Assembly (NCBI RefSeq): GCF_016415625.1
Contig: NZ_WBXP01000035.1
Coordinates: forward strand, 1 to 38,886
Origin: Shimwellia pseudoproteus
GTDB taxonomy: Bacteria; Pseudomonadota; Gammaproteobacteria; Enterobacterales; Enterobacteriaceae
Length of the DNA: 38,886 nt
Reading direction: 5' to 3'
In this document: positions 15,754-23,337 of the stretch, piece after piece
How the letters are laid out: every line of letters starts with the position of its first letter
Position numbering within the stretch: the stretch's first letter is position 1
Notes under the pieces: generated by a model
Told to the model about the DNA's origin: nothing
Seen by the model: only the letters and a program-made list of their open reading frames with translations
Databases searched by the model: none
Made by a program: the position numbers and the translations under genes

Positions 15754-16812
15754 TTACTCGCCACCCTGACTCGCCACCCTGGCGCCAGTGGCGCAACGGC
15801 GGCGGCCTTTGATCACCCCAAGATGGGCCAGTTGGGTGCGCAACGCCTGGCGGCTGATCCCCAGTAAGGCCGCCGCATGGCTTTGATTACCGCCTTCATG
15901 CTCCATCGCCGCCTCAATTAACCTGCGCACCACCCGTTCGTAAAGCTGGGGCGGCGGGGACTGAAGCTGGCGGCGCAGCCAGCCGGTAAATTCATCCACT
16001 GACGGCTCCATCACCGGGGCGGGTAGCGCCGACAAGGGCCACAGGTCAGCGCTGTCGATTTCCCCGTTCTGGTTCATCAGCACTGCCCGGTGCAGGGTAT
16101 TTTCCAGCTCACGCACATTGCCCGGCCACGCATAATCCAGCAGCCGCTGCCTGGCCGGGGCCGACAAACGCACCGTGGGCCGCCCGAACCGCTGACCATA
16201 AAGGCGCAGAAAATGGTCGGCCAGCGGCAGAATATCTTGCCGGCGCTGGCGCAGGGCGGGCACCGACAGCGTGGCAATATTCAGCCGGTGGTAGAGATCC
16301 TCCCGAAAGCGCCGCCCGGCAATGGCCTGGCGTAAATCCACGTGGGTGGCCGCTATCACCCGGACATCAATTTTACGCGGAGAGCGGGAGCCCACCCGGG
16401 TAATCTCCCGCTCCTGAAGCACGCGCAGTAATTTAACTTGCAGGGTGAGGCTCAGCTCGCCAATTTCATCCAGCAGCAGCGTGCCGCCGCTGGCCGCCTC
16501 AAACCAGCCCGGCATCCCCTGCTGGGCGCCGGTATAGGCCCCTTTCTCATGGCCGAATAGCTCCGCTTCTGCCAGGCTCTCACTGAGGGCGCCGCAATTA
16601 AGCGCCAGGAAGGGGCCATGGCGCCGCGGGCTGTGCTGGTGCAGATAGCGGGCCATCACCTCTTTACCGGTCCCGGTCTCACCACACAATAAAACCGTGG
16701 CTTCGGTGGGTGCCAGTTGATCCAGCAGGCGCTGGCAGGCCAGCGAGGCCGGATCAATAAGGGGAACATCATCACGCTGTTGGGTCACTGCAACTGAATC
16801 CGGGTGAAACAT
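15754..16812 (-). CDS. Sigma-54-dependent activator lacking a sensor domain (SfnR-like)
   Basis: 352 residues. The AAA+ domain starts almost at the N-terminus: Walker A GETGTGKE (44-51), the sigma-54 contact loop GAYTGA (91-96), Walker B GGTLLLDEIGE (109-118) and an arginine-finger region FREDLYHRL. A Fis-type HTH is near the C-terminus (GNQSHAAALLGISRQALRTQL). No PAS, GAF or receiver domain is present, as in Pseudomonas SfnR, which governs sulfone use under sulfate limitation and is controlled by its own expression level. It is divergent from a gene with a clear -24/-12 promoter. The C-terminal 20 residues are Arg/Gly-rich. Confidence 0.9.
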   Translation of the reverse strand: MFHPDSVAVTQQRDDVPLIDPASLACQRLLDQLAPTEATVLLCGETGTGKEVMARYLHQHSPRRHGPFLALNCGALSESLAEAELFGHEKGAYTGAQQGMPGWFEAASGGTLLLDEIGELSLTLQVKLLRVLQEREITRVGSRSPRKIDVRVIAATHVDLRQAIAGRRFREDLYHRLNIATLSVPALRQRRQDILPLADHFLRLYGQRFGRPTVRLSAPARQRLLDYAWPGNVRELENTLHRAVLMNQNGEIDSADLWPLSALPAPVMEPSVDEFTGWLRRQLQSPPPQLYERVVRRLIEAAMEHEGGNQSHAAALLGISRQALRTQLAHLGVIKGRRRCATGARVASQGGE

Positions 16813-16878
16813 AACCGCCTCCGGCTGATAATTTCCTGCAACTTACCTTGTTACCAGAGTGTTAACCAGTGGGGGGCT

Positions 16879-16918
16879 TGCGGCATTTCCCACAGTCAGC
16901 GTGCAGCTACTGCGGCAT
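16879..16918. promoter_or_regulatory. Candidate upstream activator sequences (direct repeat TGCGGCAT)
   Basis: TGCGGCAT occurs at 16879-16886 and again at 16911-16918, 32 bp apart, which is three helical turns. They lie 75-110 bp upstream of the -24/-12 promoter, a normal enhancer position for sigma-54 activators. Confidence 0.4.
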
Positions 16919-16990
16919 ATGCAACAGCCGCCGACGGCAGACATTATTTTAACCCATTGTTTTATATTGTTTTTGTTGTCATCATCACTC

Positions 16991-17006
16991 TGGCACGAAT
17001 TTCGCA
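16991..17006 (+). promoter_or_regulatory. Sigma-54 (-24/-12) promoter
   Basis: TGGCAC-GAATT-TCGCA matches the sigma-54 consensus TGGCAC-N5-TTGCA with one mismatch. The invariant GG and GC are exactly 10 bp apart. Transcription would start near 17017, giving a leader of about 58 nt to the gene at 17075. Confidence 0.85.
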
Positions 17007-17074
17007 ATCGCCATATAACCAAAACAAAAATCAATTAAGACAAATTACGCAAATCGTTATATGGGAAATCGCTA

Positions 17075-18466
17075 ATGGCCGCAGATAAACAGCATATTGC
17101 CATTGTCGGCGGGGGGTTCACCGGGGCCGCCGTGGCCATCCACCTCGCCCAGTTTCATAACCCGCAATGGCGCATCACCTTACTCGAACCCCGGGATAAC
17201 CCAGGGGCTGGCGTGGCCTACTCTACCCGTCATCCGGTCCACCGTATTAATGTCCCCGCCGCGCGAATGCAGCTCGCCGGGCGGCCCGATGGGGATTTTG
17301 ACCGCTGGTACCGCCAGCAGTCGGCCTTTGCCCGTGACCCCGCCGCCCTGCGCCCGGATGGCGCGGTCTACCCCCAGCGCGGGCAATTTGGCGAGTATGT
17401 CAGCCAGCAGTTTGCCGCCGCCCAGGCCAGCAGCGGTGGCACACTGGCGCATCTGCGCCAGCGGGCAACCGGATGGGATAACGGGGTGATTATTACTGAA
17501 GATGGCACCCGGATAACGGCGGATCTGGTTATCCTGGCCGCCAGCCACCCGCCACCGGCACTGCCTGCCGACCTCGCCCCCGTGGCCGGATACCCGGCGT
17601 TAATCGCCAACCCCTGGGCGGGGGATTTATCACGCATCCCTCCTGATGCCAGGGTCACCATTATGGGAACCGGGCTGACCATGGCCGATGTAGCCGCCGC
17701 CCTGGCCGGGGCCGGTCACCGGGGCCCGGTGCTGGCATTTTCACGCCACGGTTTGTTATCCCAGCCTAATGCCAGCGCCACCGGGGAGCCCTGGACCGGG
17801 GATTACGCCCGGGGCTCCCTGCGCCAGCAGTTACAGCGCATCCGCCAGGATGTGCGCCGGGCCGCCGGGCGTAATCTGGCCTGGCAGAGCGTACTTGATA
17901 CGGTACGCCAGCAGGGCCAGCAATTCTGGCAGCAGCTCAGCCCCGCCGATCGCCAGCGCTTTTTACGCCATGTGCGCCGCTACTGGGATATTCACCGTTA
18001 CCGCATCGCCCCCCAGGTGGCGGATGCGCTGGACACCCTGCGCGAGCGCGATATTTTGCAAATAGCGGCGGCGCGGCTTATCCGGGTGGCCCCGCAGAGA
18101 GCGGGCCTGGCGCTGACGTTACAGCCCCGCCACGGGGCGGAAACCACCCGGCTGACGGATTATCTGATCCTGACCACCGGCCCCGATCACCGCCGGTTAA
18201 TCCCCAGCCAGCCGTTCCTTGCGGCGCTGGCGCATCAGGGGGTTATCCGCGCCGATCCGCTCGGGCTGGGGCTGGACGTTGACGATGGCTCCCGGGCCAT
18301 TTCCCGATCCGGCATCAGCCAGCCCCGGCTGCTGGTGGCCGGGCCTGCGGCCCGGGGCCAATTTGGTGAGCTGATGGGGCTCCCCCAGGTGGCCGATCAT
18401 GCGGCGCAACTGGCCCGTCAGGCGAGTGAGATCCTCGGCTGTCGCGCGCCCAGCCCCACGCGCTGA
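17075..18466 (+). CDS. FAD/NAD(P)-binding oxidoreductase-like protein
   Basis: 463 residues. An N-terminal Rossmann dinucleotide fold has IVGGGFTGAAVAIHL (residues 10-24), followed by an acidic strand end (LLEPRDNPGAGVAYS), as in the NAD_binding_9 (YdhS-like) family. A second nucleotide motif is VTIMGTGLTMADVAAAL around residue 195, and a C-terminal GPAARGQFGE segment closes the fold. It probably binds FAD and possibly NAD(P)H. Its partner reaction is not known. It is the first gene after the sigma-54 promoter and sits 70 bp before the flavin monooxygenase gene. It might supply reducing equivalents, but it is not a recognisable flavin reductase. Confidence 0.8.
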   Translation: MAADKQHIAIVGGGFTGAAVAIHLAQFHNPQWRITLLEPRDNPGAGVAYSTRHPVHRINVPAARMQLAGRPDGDFDRWYRQQSAFARDPAALRPDGAVYPQRGQFGEYVSQQFAAAQASSGGTLAHLRQRATGWDNGVIITEDGTRITADLVILAASHPPPALPADLAPVAGYPALIANPWAGDLSRIPPDARVTIMGTGLTMADVAAALAGAGHRGPVLAFSRHGLLSQPNASATGEPWTGDYARGSLRQQLQRIRQDVRRAAGRNLAWQSVLDTVRQQGQQFWQQLSPADRQRFLRHVRRYWDIHRYRIAPQVADALDTLRERDILQIAAARLIRVAPQRAGLALTLQPRHGAETTRLTDYLILTTGPDHRRLIPSQPFLAALAHQGVIRADPLGLGLDVDDGSRAISRSGISQPRLLVAGPAARGQFGELMGLPQVADHAAQLARQASEILGCRAPSPTR

Positions 18467-18536
18467 GATAGCCAACAACGCTTTCAACAACATAACAACA
18501 GCGCGGCGTAGAGCCGTCGCGCGCTGGAGATATGCT

Positions 18537-19946
18537 ATGCCGTCACAACGTGAAATCCGTCTTAATGCTTTCGACATGAACTGTGTCGGGCACCAGTCCC
18601 CCGGCCTGTGGACCCACCCCCGGGACCGCTCCTGGCAATATAAAGACCTTGATTACTGGGTCGATCTGGCGCGCTTACTGGAGCGCGGCAAATTTGACGG
18701 GTTATTTATTGCCGATGTGCTGGGGATCTATGATGTTTTCAACAACAGCGGTGAGGCGGCCATCCGCCAGGCCGCCCAGGTCCCGGTAAACGATCCGCTG
18801 GCGCTGGTCACCCCGATGGCGCTGGTCACCGAACATCTTGGTTTTGGTTTGGCCGCGTCGCTCTCCTTCGAGCACCCCTACCCGTTTGCCCGCCGCTTAT
18901 CAACCCTGGATCACCTGACCAAAGGCCGGGTGGGCTGGAATATTGTCACCTCTTATCTGGAGAGCGGCGCCCGTAATATTGGCCAGCAGGCCCAGACCGA
19001 TCACGATGCGCGCTATGACTATGCGGACGAGTACCTTGAGGTTATCTACAAATTACTGGAAGGGAGCTGGGAGGACGGCGCGGTACTGCGCGACAGGCAG
19101 CGCAAAATCTTCAGCGACCCGGACAAAATTCACCCGATTAACCACCAGGGCACCTTCTTTAATGTCCCGGGGATCCACCTGTGTGAGCCTTCGCCCCAGC
19201 GGACCCCGGTGCTTTATCAGGCTGGCGCTTCCAGCCGCGGCAAACAATTTGCCGCCCAGCATGCGGAGTGCGTTTTCGTGGCGGCCCCGTCAAAAACCCT
19301 GCTGAAAAAGACCGTGGCCGATATTCGCCGTCGTACCGCAGAGGCCGGGCGCGATCCCCACAGTGTGTTAATTTTTAACCTGCACACGGTGATAACCGGT
19401 GAGTCCGACCGGGCAGCCCAGGCAAAATGGCAAGACTATAAGTCCTATGTCAGCTACGAGGGCGCCATGGCGCTACTGTGCGGCTGGACCGGTATTGATT
19501 TGGGCACATACGCCCCGGATCAGGTGTTAACCTACCAGCGGACCAACGCCATCCAGTCCGTGCTGGAGGCGTTCTCCAGCGCGGAGCCGGGCCGGGAGTG
19601 GACAGTACAAGGGCTGGCGGAATGGGTGGGGCTTGGCGGCTTTGGCCCGCTACTGGTCGGCGGGCCGCAGACCGTGGCTGACGAGTTACAATCCTGGGTT
19701 GAAGAGACCGATATCGACGGCTTTAACCTTGCTTATGCGGTCAGCCACGAGAGCTTTAGTGATGTGGTGGAGTGGCTGGTACCGGAGCTGCAAAAACGCG
19801 GGGTCTATAAGCAGGATTATCAGCCGGGCACCCTGCGCGAGAAGCTGTTTGCCGCCGGCCCGCGGCTCCAGGCCCCTCACCCGGGCGCCGGTTATCGCCG
19901 CACCGGCAGCGGCCTGCTGGTCCCGCACCAGGAAGCAGTACAGTAA
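18537..19946 (+). CDS. NtaA/SnaA/DszA-family FMN-dependent monooxygenase
   Basis: 469 residues of the bacterial luciferase fold, NTA-monooxygenase branch. Recognisable blocks are LNAFDMNCVGHQSPGLWTHP at the N-terminus, FDGLFIADVLGIYD, LSTLDHLTKGRVGWNIVTS and PVLYQAGASSRGKQFAA. Such enzymes use FMNH2 and O2 to cleave C-N or C-S bonds, for example nitrilotriacetate, sulfones or alkanesulfonates. The start at 18537 has TGGAGA upstream. An earlier open frame is not supported. A GC-rich hairpin (about 18510-18535) sits just before the ribosome-binding site. A strong terminator follows at 19984, so the sigma-54 transcript probably ends here. Confidence 0.9.
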   Translation: MPSQREIRLNAFDMNCVGHQSPGLWTHPRDRSWQYKDLDYWVDLARLLERGKFDGLFIADVLGIYDVFNNSGEAAIRQAAQVPVNDPLALVTPMALVTEHLGFGLAASLSFEHPYPFARRLSTLDHLTKGRVGWNIVTSYLESGARNIGQQAQTDHDARYDYADEYLEVIYKLLEGSWEDGAVLRDRQRKIFSDPDKIHPINHQGTFFNVPGIHLCEPSPQRTPVLYQAGASSRGKQFAAQHAECVFVAAPSKTLLKKTVADIRRRTAEAGRDPHSVLIFNLHTVITGESDRAAQAKWQDYKSYVSYEGAMALLCGWTGIDLGTYAPDQVLTYQRTNAIQSVLEAFSSAEPGREWTVQGLAEWVGLGGFGPLLVGGPQTVADELQSWVEETDIDGFNLAYAVSHESFSDVVEWLVPELQKRGVYKQDYQPGTLREKLFAAGPRLQAPHPGAGYRRTGSGLLVPHQEAVQ

Positions 19947-19983
19947 CGCGTCTGCCCGCGCTACCGTATTCTCCCTGAATTAA

Positions 19984-20020
19984 CCGGCACGGTTTACTAC
20001 CGTGCCGGGTTATTTTTATT
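19984..20020 (+). terminator. Rho-independent terminator
   Basis: CCGGCACGGT-TTACT-ACCGTGCCGG, a perfect 10-bp stem, followed by GTTATTTTTATT. It ends the two-gene FAD protein/monooxygenase unit. Confidence 0.93.
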
Positions 20021-20124
20021 GACGCCGGTAATATTATTTCTCTCGCGTCCGGCGAAAACTAAAAATAGCACCTGGCCTATTACCGGATATTCACTTTACT
20101 CTTGCGGATTTATTATTTCGCCGC

Positions 20125-20136
20125 GGCAATATTGCC
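20125..20136. promoter_or_regulatory. Perfect 12-bp palindrome upstream of the MFS gene
   Basis: GGCAATATTGCC lies 45 bp upstream of the MFS start. A second inverted repeat, AACATTC (20143-20149) and GAATGTT (20169-20175), flanks the sequence right before the start codon and could sequester the ribosome-binding site. I found no -24/-12 element here, so this second transcription unit seems to be controlled separately. Confidence 0.45.
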
Positions 20137-20180
20137 CCTTATAACATTCCCTCACCTGCAAAATAAGAGAATGTTGTTAT

Positions 20181-21611
20181 ATGAGCACACTTTCCGTGGA
20201 TAATCCCGGCACGCTGTCGTCACCGGTCAGTTCGGTAAGCGATGTCGCCCGGTTAATTAATTCTGGCAAGGAACAGGGGCGCTATGCGCGGATGATTGTC
20301 TTTCTCGCCCTCGGTGGGGTATTCCTCGACGCCTATGATCTCACCACGCTGTCCTACGGTATTGACGATGTGGTCCGTGAATTTCAGTTATCCCCGTTAC
20401 TGACTGGCGTCGTGACCTCGTCAATTATGGTGGGGACCATTGTCGGCAATATTATTGGCGGCTGGCTAACCGATAAATACGGCCGTTATTCGGTCTTTAT
20501 GGCGGATATGCTGTTTTTCGTGGTGTCCGCTATTGCCGCCGGGCTGGCGCCGAATGTCGGGGTATTGATCGGCGCCCGGTTTTTAATGGGCATCGGGGTG
20601 GGAATCGATTTACCGGTGGCAATGTCCTACCTGGCCGAATTTTCAAAATTTTCCGGCAAAGGCAATAAAGCCGCCCGCCTCGCCGCCTGGTGCCCCATGT
20701 GGTATGCCGCCTCCACGGTATGCTTCCTGGTGATTTTTGTCCTCTGGGCGCTGCTGCCCGCCGGGCACAGTGACTGGTTGTGGCGGGCTTCCTTACTGTT
20801 TGGGGCGGTCCCGGCCTTGTTGATAGTCGCCGTGCGCAGCCGGTTTATGAATGAATCACCACTGTGGGCGGCCAACCAGGGGGACTTAGCCGGTGCGGCG
20901 CGGATCTTGCGCGAGTCCTATGGCATTCAGGCCCACGCGGCCCCGGCCCCGGATAGCGCCCCGCCGCCAAAGGTCAGCTTTCGGGTACTGTTCCAAAAGC
21001 CCTACCGGGAGCGAACGATGGTCGCCTCGGTGATGAATGTCTGTATTGCCTTTGAGTACACCGCCATCGCCTTTTTCCTGCCCACCATCCTGGCGCAGTT
21101 CCTTGGTGCCGGGGTATTTGAAACCATTTCCGCCTCTCTGGGGCTAAATGCCCTGTTCGCCTTCACCGGCGGGTTGTTAGGGATGCGGCTGGCCTGGAAA
21201 TTCCCCTCCCGCCACGTGGCCATTGCCGGCTTTGCCCTGCAGTTTATTGCCCTGATCGCCCTCGCCCTGCTGGGCCACCCCAGCGGCAGTCTTGCGGTTG
21301 TGCTGGCGGTGGCGATGCTCGGGCTCTGGCTGTTTGCCGAAGGCTTTGGCCCTGGCGCCCAGTTGATGATCTATCCGGCACTGTCGTACCCCACGGCTAT
21401 CCGGGCTACCGGCCTCGGGTTCAGCCGCGCGCTGTCCGGGGTGGGCAGTGCCCTGGCGCTGTTTATTCTGCCCCAGCTCCAGGCGGCGCTGGGGCCCAAT
21501 ATGCTCTGGATTGTGGCCCTGAGCGCCATCATCCCTATCGTTTTTCTGCTGGCGGTACGTTATGAACCCACCCGCCAGGATATTGATATCACCCCGGAGA
21601 CCCCACAATGA
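20181..21611 (+). CDS. MFS transporter (aromatic acid/sugar-porter-like)
   Basis: 476 residues with about twelve predicted helices. The first helix ends in GGVFLDAYDLTTLSYGID, with the D-A-Y-D acidic motif of the aromatic acid:H+ symporter group. The classical MFS loop 2-3 motif is GGWLTDKYGRYSVF, and the conserved FLMGIGVGIDLPVAMSYLAEF follows. A central cytoplasmic loop of about 50 residues is Pro/Ala-rich. It probably imports the organic substrate of the neighbouring flavin enzymes. Its stop overlaps the next start (ATGA), so the two are co-translated. Confidence 0.87.
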   Translation: MSTLSVDNPGTLSSPVSSVSDVARLINSGKEQGRYARMIVFLALGGVFLDAYDLTTLSYGIDDVVREFQLSPLLTGVVTSSIMVGTIVGNIIGGWLTDKYGRYSVFMADMLFFVVSAIAAGLAPNVGVLIGARFLMGIGVGIDLPVAMSYLAEFSKFSGKGNKAARLAAWCPMWYAASTVCFLVIFVLWALLPAGHSDWLWRASLLFGAVPALLIVAVRSRFMNESPLWAANQGDLAGAARILRESYGIQAHAAPAPDSAPPPKVSFRVLFQKPYRERTMVASVMNVCIAFEYTAIAFFLPTILAQFLGAGVFETISASLGLNALFAFTGGLLGMRLAWKFPSRHVAIAGFALQFIALIALALLGHPSGSLAVVLAVAMLGLWLFAEGFGPGAQLMIYPALSYPTAIRATGLGFSRALSGVGSALALFILPQLQAALGPNMLWIVALSAIIPIVFLLAVRYEPTRQDIDITPETPQ

Positions 21612-22852
21612 CAACTACCGCCACCGATACCGATTACCACTTACTGGCCCAGCCCTTCCGGCCAATTTTTGACCGCATTGCCGCCGGTAATGTCGCCAGA
21701 GAGCACCAGCGGATCCTGCCCGGAGAGGCAATCCGCTGGCTAAAAGAGGCCGGGTTTGGCGCCTTGCGCATTGCGAAAATTGACGGCGGCGCCGGGGCCA
21801 CCTTGCCCCAGCTATTACAGCTGTTTACTGAACTGGCCGAGGCCGATGCCAACGTGCCCCAGGCATTGCGCGGCCACTTCGCCTTTGTGGAGGATCTGCT
21901 CAACCAGCCGGACTCCCCCCGCAAACAGCGCTGGTTGCGGCGTATTGTCGCCGGTGAGCTGCTGGGCAATGCCTGGAGTGAAACCGGGTCCGTTAAACTG
22001 GGTGAAACCGCCACCACGGTGACCCCCACCGCCAGCGGCTGGCAGCTGAACGGCGAAAAATTTTACAGCACCGGCAGCCTGTTTGCTGACTGGATCGACG
22101 TACTGGCCCGGCGCAGTGACACCCAGGAAATCGTTATTGCCGTGGTCAGCACTCACCAGCCCGGGGTGCAGCGGGAAGATAACTGGGATGGCTTTGGCCA
22201 GCGGCTAACCGGCAGCGGCACCACCCGTTTCGACAACGCCCACGTGGACACCGACCAGGTGACGCCGTTCAGCGAGCGCTTTCGCTACCAGACGGCGTTT
22301 TATCAGCATGTGTTGCTGGCCACCCTGGCCGGTATTGCCCGGGCGGTCACCCGGGATGCTGCCCGGGGGGTTCGCGATCGTACCCGGGTATACAGTCACG
22401 GTAATGGCGGGGCCGTGCGCCAGGATGCTCAGGTATTACAGGTGGTGGGGGAAATCAGCGCCTGGAGCTTTGCCACGCAAGCCAGCGCCCAGCGGGCGGC
22501 CCTCAGCTTGCAGCGTGTCTGGGAGCAGCGCCACCGGCCAGACGCAGAAGTGGCGCTGCTCAATCAGATTGCCGAGGTAGAAGCAGACCAGGCCCAGGTG
22601 GTGGCCACAGAGCTGGTTCCCCGGGCAGCCACCCATCTGTTTAACGCCCTGGGCGCGTCAGATACCCGCAAAGCCGGGGCGCTGGATCGCCACTGGCGCA
22701 ACGCCCGCACCGTGGCCTCTCATAATCCGGTGATTTATAAAGCCCGTATTGCCGGCGAGTGGCTGGTTAACGGTACGCCGCCGGTCTTTATCTGGCAGAT
22801 TGGCCAGGGGGATCATTACCGGGAACAGGAGAACCAGGCGCTGGCGCAATAA
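21608..22852 (+). CDS. DszC/SfnB-type acyl-CoA-dehydrogenase-fold flavin monooxygenase (copy 1)
   Basis: 414 residues of the acyl-CoA dehydrogenase fold, in the branch that oxygenates rather than dehydrogenates (SfnB, DszC, XiaF). Signs are the N-terminal helical block ending GGAGATLPQLLQLFTELAEAD, the flavin region NAWSETGS, YSTGSLFADWIDVLA, RVYSHGNGG, and the C-terminal LDRHWRNARTVASHNPVIYKAR. The last resembles the DszC NARTHTLHDP block. It overlaps the MFS gene by 4 bp. It needs reduced flavin from a reductase not seen here. Its paralogue is at 23338-24549 on the other strand. Confidence 0.88.
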   Translation: MTTTATDTDYHLLAQPFRPIFDRIAAGNVAREHQRILPGEAIRWLKEAGFGALRIAKIDGGAGATLPQLLQLFTELAEADANVPQALRGHFAFVEDLLNQPDSPRKQRWLRRIVAGELLGNAWSETGSVKLGETATTVTPTASGWQLNGEKFYSTGSLFADWIDVLARRSDTQEIVIAVVSTHQPGVQREDNWDGFGQRLTGSGTTRFDNAHVDTDQVTPFSERFRYQTAFYQHVLLATLAGIARAVTRDAARGVRDRTRVYSHGNGGAVRQDAQVLQVVGEISAWSFATQASAQRAALSLQRVWEQRHRPDAEVALLNQIAEVEADQAQVVATELVPRAATHLFNALGASDTRKAGALDRHWRNARTVASHNPVIYKARIAGEWLVNGTPPVFIWQIGQGDHYREQENQALAQ

Positions 22853-22872
22853 ACCAGTGGCCTGACACCGTG

Positions 22873-22889
22873 CCGGGGCGATGCCCCGG
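22873..22889 (+). terminator. Hairpin after DszC/SfnB-like copy 1
   Basis: CCGGGGC-GAT-GCCCCGG, a 7-bp stem with a 3-base loop, 20 bp after the stop. The following TATTACC is a poor U-tract. Confidence 0.45.
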
Positions 22890-22950
22890 TATTACCGGCC
22901 TGATAACGTGCGGGGAAGGAAAGTGACGGGCAGGCATAACCAATAAAAAT

Positions 22951-22974
22951 AAGGGCGACAACCTTTTCGCCCTT
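22951..22974 (-). terminator. Rho-independent terminator for the minus-strand unit
   Basis: AAGGGCG and CGCCCTT flank a 10-base loop. On the minus strand the stem is followed by ATTTTTATT. It fits the end of the transcript carrying the genes at 23338-24549 and 23064-23240, 90 bp beyond the small ORF. Confidence 0.8.
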
Positions 22975-23063
22975 AGCAGAGAACGGTAATAGCGGCCGGG
23001 GGAACGCCCCATTGCGCAGCCAGGCACAGCTCATCCCAGTAAAGTTCCCGCCGCAGGCGGTGG

Positions 23064-23240
23064 CTAGTCTTCATCACGCTCCCAGAACCAGGCCGGATCA
23101 ACCGTGGCAATATCCACCCCATACAGGGCGGCGGCGGGCAACACCGCCGCAATGATTTTGTCCCGGTCGATAACCGGCCGGGCCGCTACTGGCCGGGAGG
23201 CATAGCCCCCCAGCAGACGAGTAATTAATGTCAATATCAT
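23064..23240 (-). CDS. 58-residue protein of unknown function
   Basis: The reverse frame reads MILTLITRLLGGYASRPVAA..., ending ...DPAWFWERDED, with a good Shine-Dalgarno (CAGGAG, 6 bp before the ATG). It has a short hydrophobic N-terminus, then an Ala/Val-rich middle and an acidic aromatic C-terminus. Codon use looks like that of its neighbours. It lies 97 bp downstream of the DszC/SfnB-like copy 2 gene in the same direction and upstream of a minus-strand terminator, so it is probably in that operon. I recognise no family. A small partner or regulatory subunit of the flavin enzyme is one possibility. Confidence 0.6.
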   Translation of the reverse strand: MILTLITRLLGGYASRPVAARPVIDRDKIIAAVLPAAALYGVDIATVDPAWFWERDED

Positions 23241-23337
23241 GTCAGTCTCCTGGTTGCGATAACGCTATTTCAGCGCACCTTATCCCCAAAACAAAATGCC
23301 GATTTCAACTGAGTATCTGCAACCAGCGCAATAGCAC

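Noticed and set aside
18399..18536. N-terminal extension of the NtaA-like monooxygenase
   Set aside because: The extension overlaps the preceding gene, looks non-coding, and the ATG at 18537 has a good RBS and a family-typical N-terminus.
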